Assembly (NCBI RefSeq): GCF_947172395.1
Contig: NC_069102.1
Coordinates: forward strand, 6,912,442 to 6,976,441
DNA from: Bicyclus anynana
Lineage: Eukaryota; Arthropoda; Insecta; Lepidoptera; Nymphalidae
Direction: 5' to 3'
DNA length: 64,000 nucleotides
Position 1 is the first letter of the stretch. The number at the start of each line of letters is the position of its first letter. A program made the translations under genes and the position numbers. The notes beneath the pieces are model-generated. The model did not search any database and had not been told where the DNA came from. It saw only the letters and a list, made by a program, of their open reading frames with translations. Of the stretch, positions 11,611-21,880 are shown piece after piece.

Positions 11611-13922
11611 ATGAACATCTTACAATCCTGCCTTCTGCTGCTCTGCATATATCTATGCTATTGCGAGAACACCACCTACACGGCCAAGTACGATGGAGTC
11701 GACCTCGACCAGATTCTGTCCAGTGACCGACTGCTCAACGGCTATGTGAGTTGTCTACTGGACAAGGGACCGTGCACTCCTGATGGCAAAGAACTAAAAC
11801 GTATGTGAGATATTTTGCTATATTTTTTACTATTAAAGGCAGCAGAGACCGCCCGATTTCACCCTCGTGGAACCCATTTCCGTAGGGATACGGGAATTAA
11901 ATATGGCACATAGCACTCGGGGATAGTGTAGCTTAACGACAGTGAAAGAATTTTTGAAATCGGTTCAGTAGTTTCAGAGCTTATTCAATGCAAACAAGCA
12001 AACAATCAAATCTTTCCTCTTTATAATATTATTATTAGTATAGATAGGCTCGCGCTTGATGGAAAGCATTAATGCAGTCTTCGTTTGAGCGTGCTTACCT
12101 AGAAAATGCCTATTCGCTATTACTAAGAAGGTGTTTAAATAATATGTGTATATAAAACACAAACGCCGGAAGGGCCTCAGAATACAGAAAGGAAGGGTAT
12201 TCCAAATTGCTGTGCGAATTAGAAATATGGATGCAAATCGTTTCGTACGAGTTACAGATATTCACAATGTAAGGATACCACCGTTCGCATCGTCTTGCTG
12301 TTCTGTAGTAGAAAGAAGAAGGAGGACCTTTTTGACGGCCTCCGTGGCATAGTGGTATACGCGGTAGAGTTACAAGACGGAGGTTCTGGTCGCAATGTTG
12401 GTCGACCCTTCACTAGGTAAACCGAGGAAATCAGTCGGGTCTCAGAGAGCCGCTGGATGCTTCCGGCTTGACACCATTTTGATTGGAAGTCCATGCAAGA
12501 GGCCTATGTCCAGTAGTGGATGTTCATCGGCTATTAATGATGATGATGAACAGGACCTACTTAAAGTCTATGCTGCTACCTCAGTAACAATTATTAATAA
12601 AAGTCCTATTCTATCTTGAACTACTAATTTGTTTGGACCCATGTAAAATCTAGAACTGCATTATCCACCTAACAGTAACAAGCAAATAGTCAACAAAAAG
12701 ATGCTCGCAAATACCCACTCAAGTGTGGAAACTGTAGTTTACTCAATGTAAATTAAATAAGTACCTTGCAAGTGTCTTGTTGATTTTGAACTTGTTATTT
12801 CTAACTGAATAACATAATGACGGTGATTATTTATAATGATACCTATTTCCAAGTACTTGCGTCATATTGATACTTGACTTATGTTGTAGAAAATCTTCCG
12901 GATGCAATCCAAGATGAATGCAGCAAATGTACCGACAAACAACGCGAGGGTGCTGACAAAGTCATGCATTACATCATCGACCACCGACCTGAAGACTGGA
13001 AAAGGCTTGAAGAAAAGTATGTAACGTAAATAGTTTTAGTAAACAAGAAAAATCTAGGCAATTAGAGGAAATTATTAAATTAAATTAGAAATATCTAACT
13101 AACAGTCAAGAAAGCCTACAATCTACATGTAGATGTAAACATTTTTAATAGTAAATGGTTAATAATTGATAAATGAAAATTCGGCGGTTCACGTAATCTC
13201 AGAGATGCACGTTACTTATTAACTATAGATTTGTCGAAAGCGTTTTGGCCAATACCAATTGCCGATGAAGATCGTAATAAAACTTCTTTTTTTGTTCCAA
13301 ATCGCGGTACATTCCACTTTAAAAGAACTGCTTTAGGGCTAACTAATGCTCCAGCGACTCGATCGTGATGTTTGGAAGTCCCTACAAGAGGCCAATGTCC
13401 TGCAGTGGACGCCCGTCTGCTGATATGATTATGACGGTGAAATGAAAATTAGTAAATTATTTATTTATTTTCAATTATCCGCATAAAATAGACGAATCAG
13501 ACGACAGAGTCACCTAGATTCGATAGAAAATTCTCTACTAACTAACTTTCAGAGTGAAACTTGCCAGGAATTCCTGTCGGATCTGGGTGATTTTTTCGCT
13601 TAGATCCGTCGGTATTTCGCGGTTAATAGAGATACCATTATATTCCGCTTTTATAAAAGGGTCAACACAGACAAACTCGCGAGTGTCTGCTATCTGCAAC
13701 CCTGTATTTATTATATACAAAACTAAGATATAATATGACTGATATAATTCCAGATACAATTCCGACGGGACTTACAAACTGAAGTACTTAAACACCAAAG
13801 AACCAAGTAACAAGTCTGCCTCCAAAGAGGATACTTATGAAAACGGATACGAGGATGATGCTGATGATGAAGACGATGAGAACAATAAGGATCATTATAC
13901 GAAAAAGGATACAACGAACTAA
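11611..13922 (+). CDS. Chemosensory protein (CSP/OS-D family) with acidic tail
   Basis: Three coding exons, 11611-11800, 12890-13016 and 13754-13922, give 161 aa. CSPs are small secreted alpha-helical proteins that bind hydrophobic ligands in sensilla and other tissues. Seen here: a signal peptide (residues 1-18), the CSP N-terminus TAKYDGVDLDQIL (about 24-36), and the four-cysteine pattern C48-x6-C55-x18-C74-x2-C77. 'HRPEDWKRLEEKY' (95-107) is typical. The first coding intron falls one base after a lysine codon (AAA C|AA), the conserved CSP intron position. Two things are odd: a second coding intron after codon base 2 (AA|A), and a C-terminal extension (about 120-161) rich in Asp/Glu/Lys, whereas most CSPs stop near 120-130 aa. 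Intron 2 holds a retroelement fragment. Frame and all GT/AG sites agree. Confidence 0.92.
11835..12050 (+). repeat. Retroposon 3'-end-like repeat in CSP intron
   Basis: Contains 'ccgtagggatacgggaatta' and 'tagcactcggggatagtg', and ends 'tttataatattattattagt'. A close relative of 61535-61725. Confidence 0.7.
12150..12330 (+). repeat. LINE 3'-end-like fragment
   Basis: The segments 'attgctgtgcgaattagaaa', 'ggatgcaaatcgtttcgtac' and 'ccaccgttcgcatcgtcttg' resemble a lepidopteran non-LTR 3' region. Open frames on both strands carry no domain I recognise. Confidence 0.4.
12334..12550 (+). repeat. Chimeric retrocopy: SINE-A head joined to LINE tail
   Basis: A family-A tRNA-like head (12334-12391, 'ggcctccgtggcatagtggt') runs straight into the 3' end of the LINE seen at 15818-16225 ('gttggtcgaccc', 'ttggaagtccatgcaagagg', ending in GATGAT repeats). 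Confidence 0.7.
13183..13358 (+). pseudogene. Reverse-transcriptase fragment, LTR-retrotransposon-like
   Basis: One frame encodes about 55 residues including TIDLSKAFWPIPIADEDRNK, FFVPN and LGLTNAPAT. These are the catalytic-domain motifs around 'DLxxxYxxIPI' and 'GLxNAPATF' of Ty3/gypsy-like reverse transcriptases. It is cut off on both sides and lies in intron 2 of the CSP gene, so it is a dead fragment. The exact lineage is inferred. Confidence 0.75.
13359..13440 (+). repeat. LINE 3' tail fused to the RT fragment
   Basis: 'gtgatgtttggaagtcccta' and 'ggccaatgtcctgcagtgga' match the 3' end of the LINE at 15818-16225, abutting the RT fragment without a gap. Confidence 0.7.
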
Positions 13923-13966
13923 TGTGACTTTAGCTTTAATACCGTCAGTGGCGTAACTATACAACC

Positions 13967-14130
13967 CTGTAGCCAAGTGGGACGTCGATTCTCTGTCTAC
14001 GATCGCTAAAGCTTCGATAACTAGAAAAATGTATGGGAATGACATTTGCTATCGACAGGTTACGTGATCAAGATCTGTTATCCCATACATTATGTATATA
14101 CAGAGAATCGACGTGCCACTAAAGCTACAG
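13967..14130. mobile_element. Foldback MITE, 'gccaagtggcacgtcgattc' family, copy 1
   Basis: Palindromic element with outer arms 'agccaagtggg' / 'cgtgccact' and 'cgattctctgtctacgatcg' on the left arm. Shared with 15397-15573, 36742-36870 and 39881-40073. Confidence 0.8.
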
Positions 14131-14147
14131 GCTACGGGGCAGCTGAG

Positions 14148-15057
14148 CAGTGGCGTAGCTATGTGGGGGGACGGGGGGAAATGTCTTGGGCGGCATAAGA
14201 AAGAAGGCAGACAAGCGCCACGATTTTGTAATTGAAGTTAAATAAAAAATTGGAAAATCCAAAAATGTGCGCGCCTCATAAAACTCATTAGACAAAATCT
14301 AGCACAAAAATATGCCTCTTGAAAGCCTGAAGTAATGTTTGGCTCGCTAAGGTATTTTTTTAATAGATGTATTATGTGTGGACTTTCCGAAGAAACGGTC
14401 TTTACTGTTTCTGTTAGTGTAAAGCGTCCTTTAGCACCTAGTTATGCGATAAAATCAATCAATGTATTGCACATAGGTTGACTAAATAATTCACTACAGA
14501 GTATGGTTGATTAACAATTGACTTTTTTTAAGACTAATTTTCCCCGCAGAAAGAGATAGATTAGTTTTTCAGTAACGACTACAGATGGTAGATCTTAAAC
14601 TAAGTTAGCTCGATTTCAATTTAGATTTGCGCAACTATTACATTCGTTATAACTCCTCTTTCTTCTTTTAATCTTCTTTTACTATTCTAATTATCAGTAA
14701 TAATACATTTTGTATGTGGAGACACTGAACACGTAATCCAGTGAACCCCCCTGGTCTGGAAGAAATGATTCTCGTATCTATTACACGGGGCCTCTGTACC
14801 TGTATCAACAAAAGACTCATTACGTCAACTAGTCTAGTGAGATGATGATGACAAAAATGAGTTAAAAATACTGTTGGTGATAATGATTTATTGTATGATG
14901 ATGATTAGTTAAGTAATTGTTTAAAGATACAAACTAGAAACTTATTAAAAAGTTTAAGTTTAGACTGTTTTTTCGCAGACAACCCGTGTTGAAAAATAAT
15001 CTATATTTATCTAAATTCACACCATCAAGCGGTGATAAGCCACACTACGCCACTGAG
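14148..15057. mobile_element. Possible hAT-like element(s), degraded
   Basis: Opposed 'cagtggcgtagc' (14148) and 'ctacgccactg' (15045-15055) could be the ends of one ~0.9-kb element. The flanking 8-mers do not match, so the assignment is weak. No transposase frame. A further 'ttacgccactg' occurs near 15176. Confidence 0.35.
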
Positions 15058-15396
15058 TATTATGTATATTTTATATTTTTATAAATGTTATATTATATCT
15101 GACCTCACAGCCCCTTGGACTGGGGGCCTTCGTATCGTAGACCCATGGCATATTCACATACCTTAATTGATTTACGCCACTGCAGACATGCCCTACAGTT
15201 ACGCCATTAATAACCGTTTACCTTGACTCCGAATATGTACATTCTGTTAGATATACGAAAGTCGCTAATAAATATTGGGGGAAGCATTAATCAATTTCAT
15301 TTTTTTTTTCACTCCAAAAGCAGTTTAGATTGCTTTTTTACTGGTATTAATAATAATTAACCTATTTTATCAGGCACTATGAGGTCAGCCCCCCTG

Positions 15397-15573
15397 GCCA
15401 AGTGGCAAGTCGATTCTCTTTCTACGATCGCTAACGCTTCGAAAACTAGGAAAATGTATGGGAATGACAGATCTTGATCACTTGATCTATCTATAGCAAA
15501 TGTCATTCCCATACATCTTTCTAGTTTTAGAAGCGTTAGCGATCGTAGAAAGAGAATCGACGTGCCACTTGGC
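15397..15573. mobile_element. Foldback MITE, copy 2 (best preserved)
   Basis: Nearly perfect long palindrome. Left arm 'gccaagtggcaagtcgattc' with 'tttctacgatcgctaacg' is mirrored at 15500-15573. The centre contains a TGATCA-rich loop. Confidence 0.9.
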
Positions 15574-15817
15574 GAGGCTTTTCTTCATGTAAGGATATAA
15601 AACTTAAACCCACTACGCTGTTCCAATGCGGGTTGTCGAATGTAGGGATTTATTTTCGATAAATGTCAAATGTTATTTACGAGGACCGGAACTAAAGTTC
15701 ATAGTCCGACCCTGGACTGATTATTTAATTAAAATCATTCCTACCTTGAAATCATTTTAGTATGATTTTTAAATTACAAGTGATGCAAAAAGCTTGTAAT
15801 TAGCAAGGAAGTTAGTA

Positions 15818-16225
15818 ATCATCATCATCAACATAATAGCCGATGGACGTCCACTGCAGGACATATGCCTTTTGTAGGGACTTCCAGACATCACGATACT
15901 GAGCCACCTGCATCCAGCGAATCCCTGCGACTCGCTTGATGTCGTCAGTCCACCTGGTGGGGGGTCGGCCAACACAGCGCTTACCTGTGCGGGGTCGCCA
16001 TTCCAGCACTTTGGGACCCCAACGTCCATCGGCTCTTCGAACTATGTGCCCTGCCCATTGCCACTTCAGCTTCGCAACTCGTTTGGTTAACTCGTCGGTG
16101 ACTTTGGTTCTTCTGCGAATCTCCTCATTTCTGATTCGATCACGCAGAGATAATCCTAACATAACTCGTTCCATCGCTCGCTGTGTGACTTTGAGCCTTC
16201 TTATGAGGCCCATAGTTAGCGAGTT
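15818..16225 (-). mobile_element. 5'-truncated LINE, C-terminal reverse-transcriptase ORF
   Basis: An open frame (about 135 codons, ORF 15812-16264) encodes RRLKVTQRAMERVMLGLSLR, then LKWQWAGHI and GRPPTRWTDDIKRVAG. This is the conserved C-terminal end of 'endonuclease-reverse transcriptase' non-LTR elements common in Lepidoptera. It ends in ATC/GATGAT repeats, the element's 3' end. Only the 3' part is present, so it cannot be autonomous. Fragments of the same element recur at 12392, 13359, 17095, 26420, 28735, 52300 and 54797. Confidence 0.85.
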
Positions 16226-16689
16226 AGTAAGTACAATAATATAAATACCTAGAATCGGGTGCAATCTTTACGACGTTTCTTTTTTACGGAATAAGCTCGC
16301 GCTTGGCGACGATCTCACCTGATGGTAAGTGTAGATGTGGCCTAATGGCCTAAGGCGGAACGCGCTTCCAAAGATGTCTATTCACTCTCATCTTTCGTTC
16401 GTTTCACGATTGTAGGTATCCCCGGTAACGCAGGGGCGCAGCAGCATCACCCCGCACGATTGTAAGGCCTGCTATACCCACACCTTAATTCGGAGACGTC
16501 ATAAAAATCGCTATAACTATATTAAAGTGACTTGAGCCCCTGCCAAACAAAAGTAGCAATTGGCATCTTAAAAGTGCCCCGTCGTAAATATTGTCGTAGC
16601 TTTCGAACAGGCACAACATAATGCAGGTAGGCTAATAAAGAGCAAAATAAAGCTGGGTTATGATAATACTGCTGATGCTCCACGTGCCT

Positions 16690-16826
16690 ATATAAATAAC
16701 CTATAGCCTTCCTCGATATATGGGCTATCTAACACTAAGAAAATTTTTCAAATCGGACCAGTAGTTCCTGAGATTAGCGCGTTCAATCAAACAAACAAAC
16801 TATTCAGCTTTATAATATTAGTATGG
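16690..16826 (+). repeat. Retroposon 3' end (5'-truncated)
   Basis: 'cctatagccttcctcgatat', 'ggaccagtagttcctgagat' and terminal 'tataatattagtatgg', as in 17370-17572 and 35419-35618. Confidence 0.75.
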
Positions 16827-17369
16827 ATTATGCCCACGTAGAATGATTGCTGCATTTTGGCGCATCTTTTGTTGGCCTATTTCATTGTCTTTAATTTGTA
16901 TTATTTGCTGCTACAATCCTCTGTCTTTTAGTAAGTTAAAAAATGTATTTTTTTAATTAAATTGGCAATAGTTCTCTCAACAAAACACAAATAATAATTC
17001 TCTCTGTCTGTCTGTTCGCGATAAACTCAATAAATACTAAACGGATTTTCACGCGATTTTCACCAAATGACAGAGTGATTTGGCATGTTTCGTCTCATCA
17101 TAATCATCATCATTATCAGCCGATGTACGTTCACGTTAAAAGATAGATTAATATAATATAGTCGTCGTAGAACTTTGTTTTATAGACAATTACTTACAAT
17201 AGCCAATTCTTTTGAAAACAATCGTCACGTAAAATGAATGCTTAAACCGATTTTCTGCGAACGAAATCAGGCGCAGACTAGTATTGAAATAAAACTCACA
17301 TAGAACTCCGTAAAATTATTTATTTCACCTACCTAGCTACTTAGTTACAATTTTAAGAGTTATAACTAC

Positions 17370-17572
17370 ACTAGCTGACGCCGCGCGTTTTCACCCGCGT
17401 GGTTCCCGTTCCCGTAGGTATATAGGGATAATATATAGCCTATAGCCTTCCTCGATATATGGGCTATCTAACACTAAAAGAAATGTTTCAAATCGGACCA
17501 GTAGTTCCTGAGATTAGCGCGTTCAATCAAACAAACAAACAAACTCTGCAGCTTTACAATATTAGTATAGAA
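17370..17572 (+). repeat. Retroposon 3' end, 'ctagctgacgccgcgcg' type
   Basis: Near-complete copy from 'ctagctgacgccgcgcg' through 'ggttcccgttcccgtagg' to 'acaatattagtatag'. Confidence 0.8.
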
Positions 17573-17965
17573 CACACTGCACTGCTAAAACTTGACAAAA
17601 TCGACACACAACCATTAACGAATTTTCTCCGCTACAAATCTTTTGACTCTCACATTAAATCCAGGCATCGTGTATCGGTGTTTAGTTTGTAGAATATATT
17701 CTGGGTCCCCAATAGATCTATATCTAGGTTTGGTTCTTTTCGGCAGTTTCTTTTTGGGTAGAATTTGCAATGCTGACCTGAAATAAGCAGGTATCATAAA
17801 AATTACAAGCGAAATTGACAGAATCAATACATGGAGCTGCAGCAGAAAAAGCTGACACTATACACTATACATATTTTTCAACCCTAGCGGATAAAATAGA
17901 CGTTTGAATTTTTCCGAGCTATTGAGAAGAAAAATTGTTAATTCTAAATTCTCTTACATGGAGCA

Positions 17966-19187
17966 TTATCCGAGGATCCGCTGAACCTTGTGGATGCTGT
18001 CGTACCTGGTGAGGAAGAGCTTCCAGGCGGTTGGGTCGTGTGCTAGCATTGATGCTACAATCTTCCCCGCCTTCTGTTTCTCTATTGCATTACATTTGGC
18101 GCAATCGTCCTTTAAAGCCTGAATCAATATACCTGGAGATGAAAAAAAATCCTTTTTCATTAAACATAAGTTCTAAATATTTAACAAACTTTAAGAACCC
18201 CCGCTCACTTACAACTTTTAGTTGGCCGACTTAGTCGGCCGATTATAGAACAGTCACAGTGAAGTATGACAGCCCACACATCTGTCCAACTAAATCACGC
18301 ACAATTAAAAAGTCGGCCAACTAAAAGTTGTCAGTGAGCGGCCACCCTAAGTCTATTTTTTACCCGACTGCAAGAAGGGTTATGTTTTTATTACCTACTA
18401 GCAACTATGCGTATGTTGTCTGTGCTTACGTGCACTAATTCTTCCCTATCCCTAATCTACACTGCTCTAGCCCTACCCTGCCCCTACCCTATACCTCCAA
18501 GAACATTTCAAGACCAAGATAAAATAAATCCGTTCAGCTGTTCTCGAGTTCGAGACTAACGAACAGCAATAAATTTTTAAATACTTATATACATTATTAT
18601 TCTGCTTGTACGTGAATGCGATTTGGCAAACTTAAGGTGGAAAGGACAACATCCTAAAATTTTAAATAGCAACAGTACATAGGTAGAAACAGCAATCAGT
18701 AAAAACAAAAATCCTTGGACTGCTAAACTAAAATAATCTAACCTACTTCTACTTTTTATTTCGATAAGATTAAGCTTTTGCAAGTACCAAATTTTTCGAC
18801 AAACCAAGTAGGTAAGACATTATGGAAAATACCTTAATTAGCTTTGCAGATAAGAAGATTATAAAACTGATAAAACCAAATATTGAACCACTCACTTTTC
18901 ATTTTACCCATATCTTTAGAACAATATCTATCAACTGACATCAAACACTTAACATCCTGGGCAGGCAGCGGTGGCAGCTCACGTAACAAATCAGAATCTT
19001 TCCTCACAGAATTCCATTTTTCTTCCTCCCCCACTACTTGATTGATAACCGTCAAATCCTCATCCCCATACACAACATTATACCCCAAACTTGTTACCCC
19101 ATCTGGCAGTGATCTCTCTATTCCTGGAGCGGTTATATCAGATAGAGCTGAAGTAACGAAAAAAACAATTAACAGCGTAAGCCACAT
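17966..19187 (-). CDS. Divergent chemosensory protein (CSP family)
   Basis: Two exons, 18896-19187 and 17966-18132, give 152 aa. The signal peptide is MWLTLLIVFFVTSALS (1-16). The CSP cysteine signature is C81-x7-C89-x18-C108-x2-C111, followed by EKQKAGKIVASML and 'DPTAWKLFLTRYD' (130-142), which align with the C-terminal helices of the family. The intron lies one base after a lysine codon (AAA A|GT), the conserved CSP intron position and strong independent support. Unusually, about 64 residues separate the signal peptide from the first cysteine, roughly twice the normal length and acidic, and the usual YxxxxDNxD N-terminus is absent. It is a fast-evolving paralogue of the gene at 11.6 kb and may form part of a CSP cluster. 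I chose the Met at 19187 because it starts the signal peptide; an in-frame extension to 19313 adds nothing secretory. Confidence 0.88.
18201..18341. mobile_element. MITE with ~30-bp inverted ends
   Basis: Left end 'ccgctcacttacaactttta' + 'gttggccgact'; the right end is its complement 'agtcggccaactaaaagttg' + 'tcagtgagcgg'. It lies just upstream of the CSP terminal exon, inside the intron. Confidence 0.85.
18440..18550. repeat. Retroposon 3' fragment with CCCTA-rich stretch
   Basis: CCCTACCC-type runs and 'aaatccgttcagctgttctc' match other GGGTA-bearing repeat copies. It lies inside the CSP intron (18133-18895). Confidence 0.45.
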
Positions 19188-19319
19188 TGTGCCAGATTGA
19201 GGTACAAATGTTAAGTGGTGATAGATTGATTGCAAAGAAATGAGACAGTGTTTTGATGTAATTATACGTGATCCGAATATAAGATTAATTGGAACGGTGT
19301 TTAGCGTACACATAAGATG

Positions 19320-20003
19320 ATATGGTTGGAGGGTGTTGTCAACCTTTTTAATTAATTTAAAATGTTGTACCTATCCCGAAATGACGATGGTACTGTAAAG
19401 TTTATTTTAGGGCGTAACTAGTAGTAGATATCTGAAATATCTACTTTAAATCTACTTTAACTTAATACATGTACCTACTTACTTAGGTAATTTTCAGTAG
19501 GTAGTTAAAGTTAAAATTCGAAAACACAATCAATAATGTTGGCAATTCATCCATCAATCAAAGTTTTATGAGCCTAACTATATACAAAATGGCAATTGGC
19601 AATGCTTCAGAATCTATATTGAAATTAGTTTTGGGTGCGAAAGAGATTTCAAATACTTTTTATACCTAAGAAAAAACTCTAATTGCTAAATAAATACCCA
19701 AACAACTAAACAAAGATAGAAAAACATTAAACATTTTCGTCTTTGCTTATAATTTTATTGTAGCTAAAAGTAATAATTGATGATTGAAAATGGTTGAGCT
19801 TCCCTGGTTGCTTACAATATTCGGGGCGCGTACCACGCCGTCAACAAACAACCTTCGCGCATTACGCATACCAAACGCATTGCTATTGACTATTGTTATA
19901 AAACAGTTAATGTTGTTTAATTTAAACAAGAATCTACAATCATCCTTATCAGCCTATTTAAACGGCACTACAAGGTCAGGCCTCCTTATATTTGGGGATA
20001 ATT
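19320..20003. other. No gene recognised
   Basis: AT-rich spacer between the CSP gene and the hAT-like MITE. Short antisense ORFs near 19750-19930 look non-coding. Confidence 0.45.
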
Positions 20004-20011
20004 ATTATGGA

Positions 20012-20262
20012 CAGGGGCATAGCTACCGCTGTATCAACCGTATTAATGATACGGGGCCCCTGATTAAAGCGGCCCCTTACGTGTGAAAGCAAAAATTTGT
20101 AAAATATAGGTAATCCACAATCTCTTTTTGTCCCTGATTAAGTTAAGCGTGTGCCCAAAAGTTGGAATAATGGAAACATCTTTCATAGGTTAAAATCTTT
20201 ACCTTTCGTTTGGGGGGCCCCATAACAGATACAGGGTCCCTCCGAGGTACACTACGCCACTG
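20012..20262. mobile_element. hAT-like MITE, 251 bp, 8-bp TSD
   Basis: The ends 'caggggcatagctaccgc' and 'gtacactacgccactg' are flanked by identical 8-mers attatgga (20004-20011 and 20263-20270). It shares internal 'ggggcccc' and 'gatacagggtccc' sequence with 5863-6370. Confidence 0.82.
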
Positions 20263-20637
20263 ATTATGGAGCTTAAATCCACCAGACTGCTCCAGTTTTT
20301 GGCGGGTTTAACATGCTTTACGACGCATGGCAATGTAACACCACCAACTTACCAAGTCCGAGCAGAGAATTTTAACTGAAAATTTCTTAGAAAACTCAGT
20401 ATCTCATAGACATTGTAGAATGTCCCAATCGATCCGTTGCTGCTTCATTTAAGACGCGGAGGGTTGCGCTGGGTTTTAGTCATTGACGTATACAGCGGGT
20501 GGGCCGGGTGGGCCGTACCCACCCTAGAATGGACCTGTGCCCACCGTAGGATTCTGGGATACCGATATGGAATTATATTATGATACTAATAATAGACTGA
20601 AGTCGGGGGCCAGGCTCTGCTCTCTCTCTCAAAGAAC

Positions 20638-20950
20638 TGTGATAGCCCAGTGGATATGACCTCTGCCTCCGATTCCGGAGGGTGTGGGTTCGAATCCGGT
20701 CCTGGGCATGCACCTCCAACTTTTCAGTTGTGTGCATTTTAAGAAATTAAAATCACGTGTCTCAAACGGTGAAGGAAAAACATCGTGAGGAAACCTGCAT
20801 ACCAGAGAAATTTCATAATTCTCTGCGTGTGTGAAGTCTGCCAATCCGCATTGGGCCAGCGTGGTGGACTATTGGCCTAACCCCTCTCATTCTGAGAGGA
20901 GACTCGAGCTCTGCAGTGAGCTGAATATGGGTTGATAATGATGATGATGA
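20638..20950 (+). repeat. SINE, family B, full length
   Basis: The tRNA-like head 'gtgatagcccagtggatatg' has B-box 'ggttcgaatcc'. The body includes 'ctccaacttttcagttgtgt' and 'aacatcgtgaggaaacctgc', and the copy ends 'gggttgataatgatgatg'. Confidence 0.92.
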
Positions 20951-21236
20951 ATAGACTGAAGTCGGGAGCCAGACCCACCCGAGGAAATAATCCTAGACAC
21001 GCCAATGGTTTTAGTGGGTGTTCTGGTTCTGGCCGGCTAGTCCCACATACCTACTCTCCCGAGGATACCGCGGAATCTCTTCCCCGACACCATCGGGAGG
21101 GATGCGTCAAAGCATTTCCCAGCAAAAAAAAAAGTATCTCATATTCATAGCCCGACCAGGGATTCGAACACAGAACCTCGTGATCCGAAACCACATGGGC
21201 TAACCACTGGACCAACGAGACAGTCGGACTATACAA
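20951..21236 (-). repeat. SINE, family C (tRNA-like head)
   Basis: The minus strand starts 'gtctcgttggtccagtggtt' with B-box 'gttcgaatcc' in a near-complete tRNA-like head (21150-21222). It is followed by a body with 'gatgctttgacgcatccctc'-type sequence. Repeated tRNA-derived families here argue for a SINE rather than a functional tRNA. Confidence 0.6.
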
Positions 21237-21239
21237 TAG

Positions 21240-21870
21240 AAGATATATATATTTTTTTTAATTTCTACAAAACTATAACGTGTAGTAAGTAATAACTGTA
21301 CATATACACTACACTATACGTCGGATGCGATATTTATGACGTCTTCAAAATAAGGTACCTACGGGTATTTTTAAACGCAGGCACATGTTTTCTGTGACGC
21401 AGGTCATACAAAGTACGCTAAAATGTACATCGGAAGGCGCGCGCGTCGCCTTGTAACCGGTGATACCCGAAATCTAGTATTGCGCAGCCTAACGCATAAT
21501 GTGCGGAAACTTTAAAAAAATTGCATCCAACTATACCCATGTATTTTGGTTCGAATTCAGTTTTCAGTCAGTCAGTATTCAGCGTTTTCGTTCGTATTGT
21601 CAAAAAAATAATATTTAAAAATTAAAATTATTTATTCATGTCTTAAAAAAATATATATTTATTTCTATTTAGTAGAACGCTAATGAAAAATTAAAGACCC
21701 TTTTAAAAAAGTGTCAACTAGTGTAGGTACAATATAATGTCGTTCGTCGTAAAAGAAAATCAAGTTAAAACAGAATAACTATTATTTTTTATCTAAAACA
21801 TGACTTTCTGATACTTATTTGCCTATTATTAGATGAAAGAGAACAAAAAAACGCAGTATAATATTTACAT
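21240..21870. other. No gene recognised; 3' flank of GatB
   Basis: AT-rich spacer downstream of the GatB stop codon. No coding frame. Confidence 0.5.
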
Positions 21871-21874
21871 TTTT

Positions 21875-21880
21875 TTTATT
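21875..21880 (-). terminator. Poly(A) signal of GatB
   Basis: AATAAA overlapping the TAA stop codon of GatB on the minus strand. Confidence 0.5.
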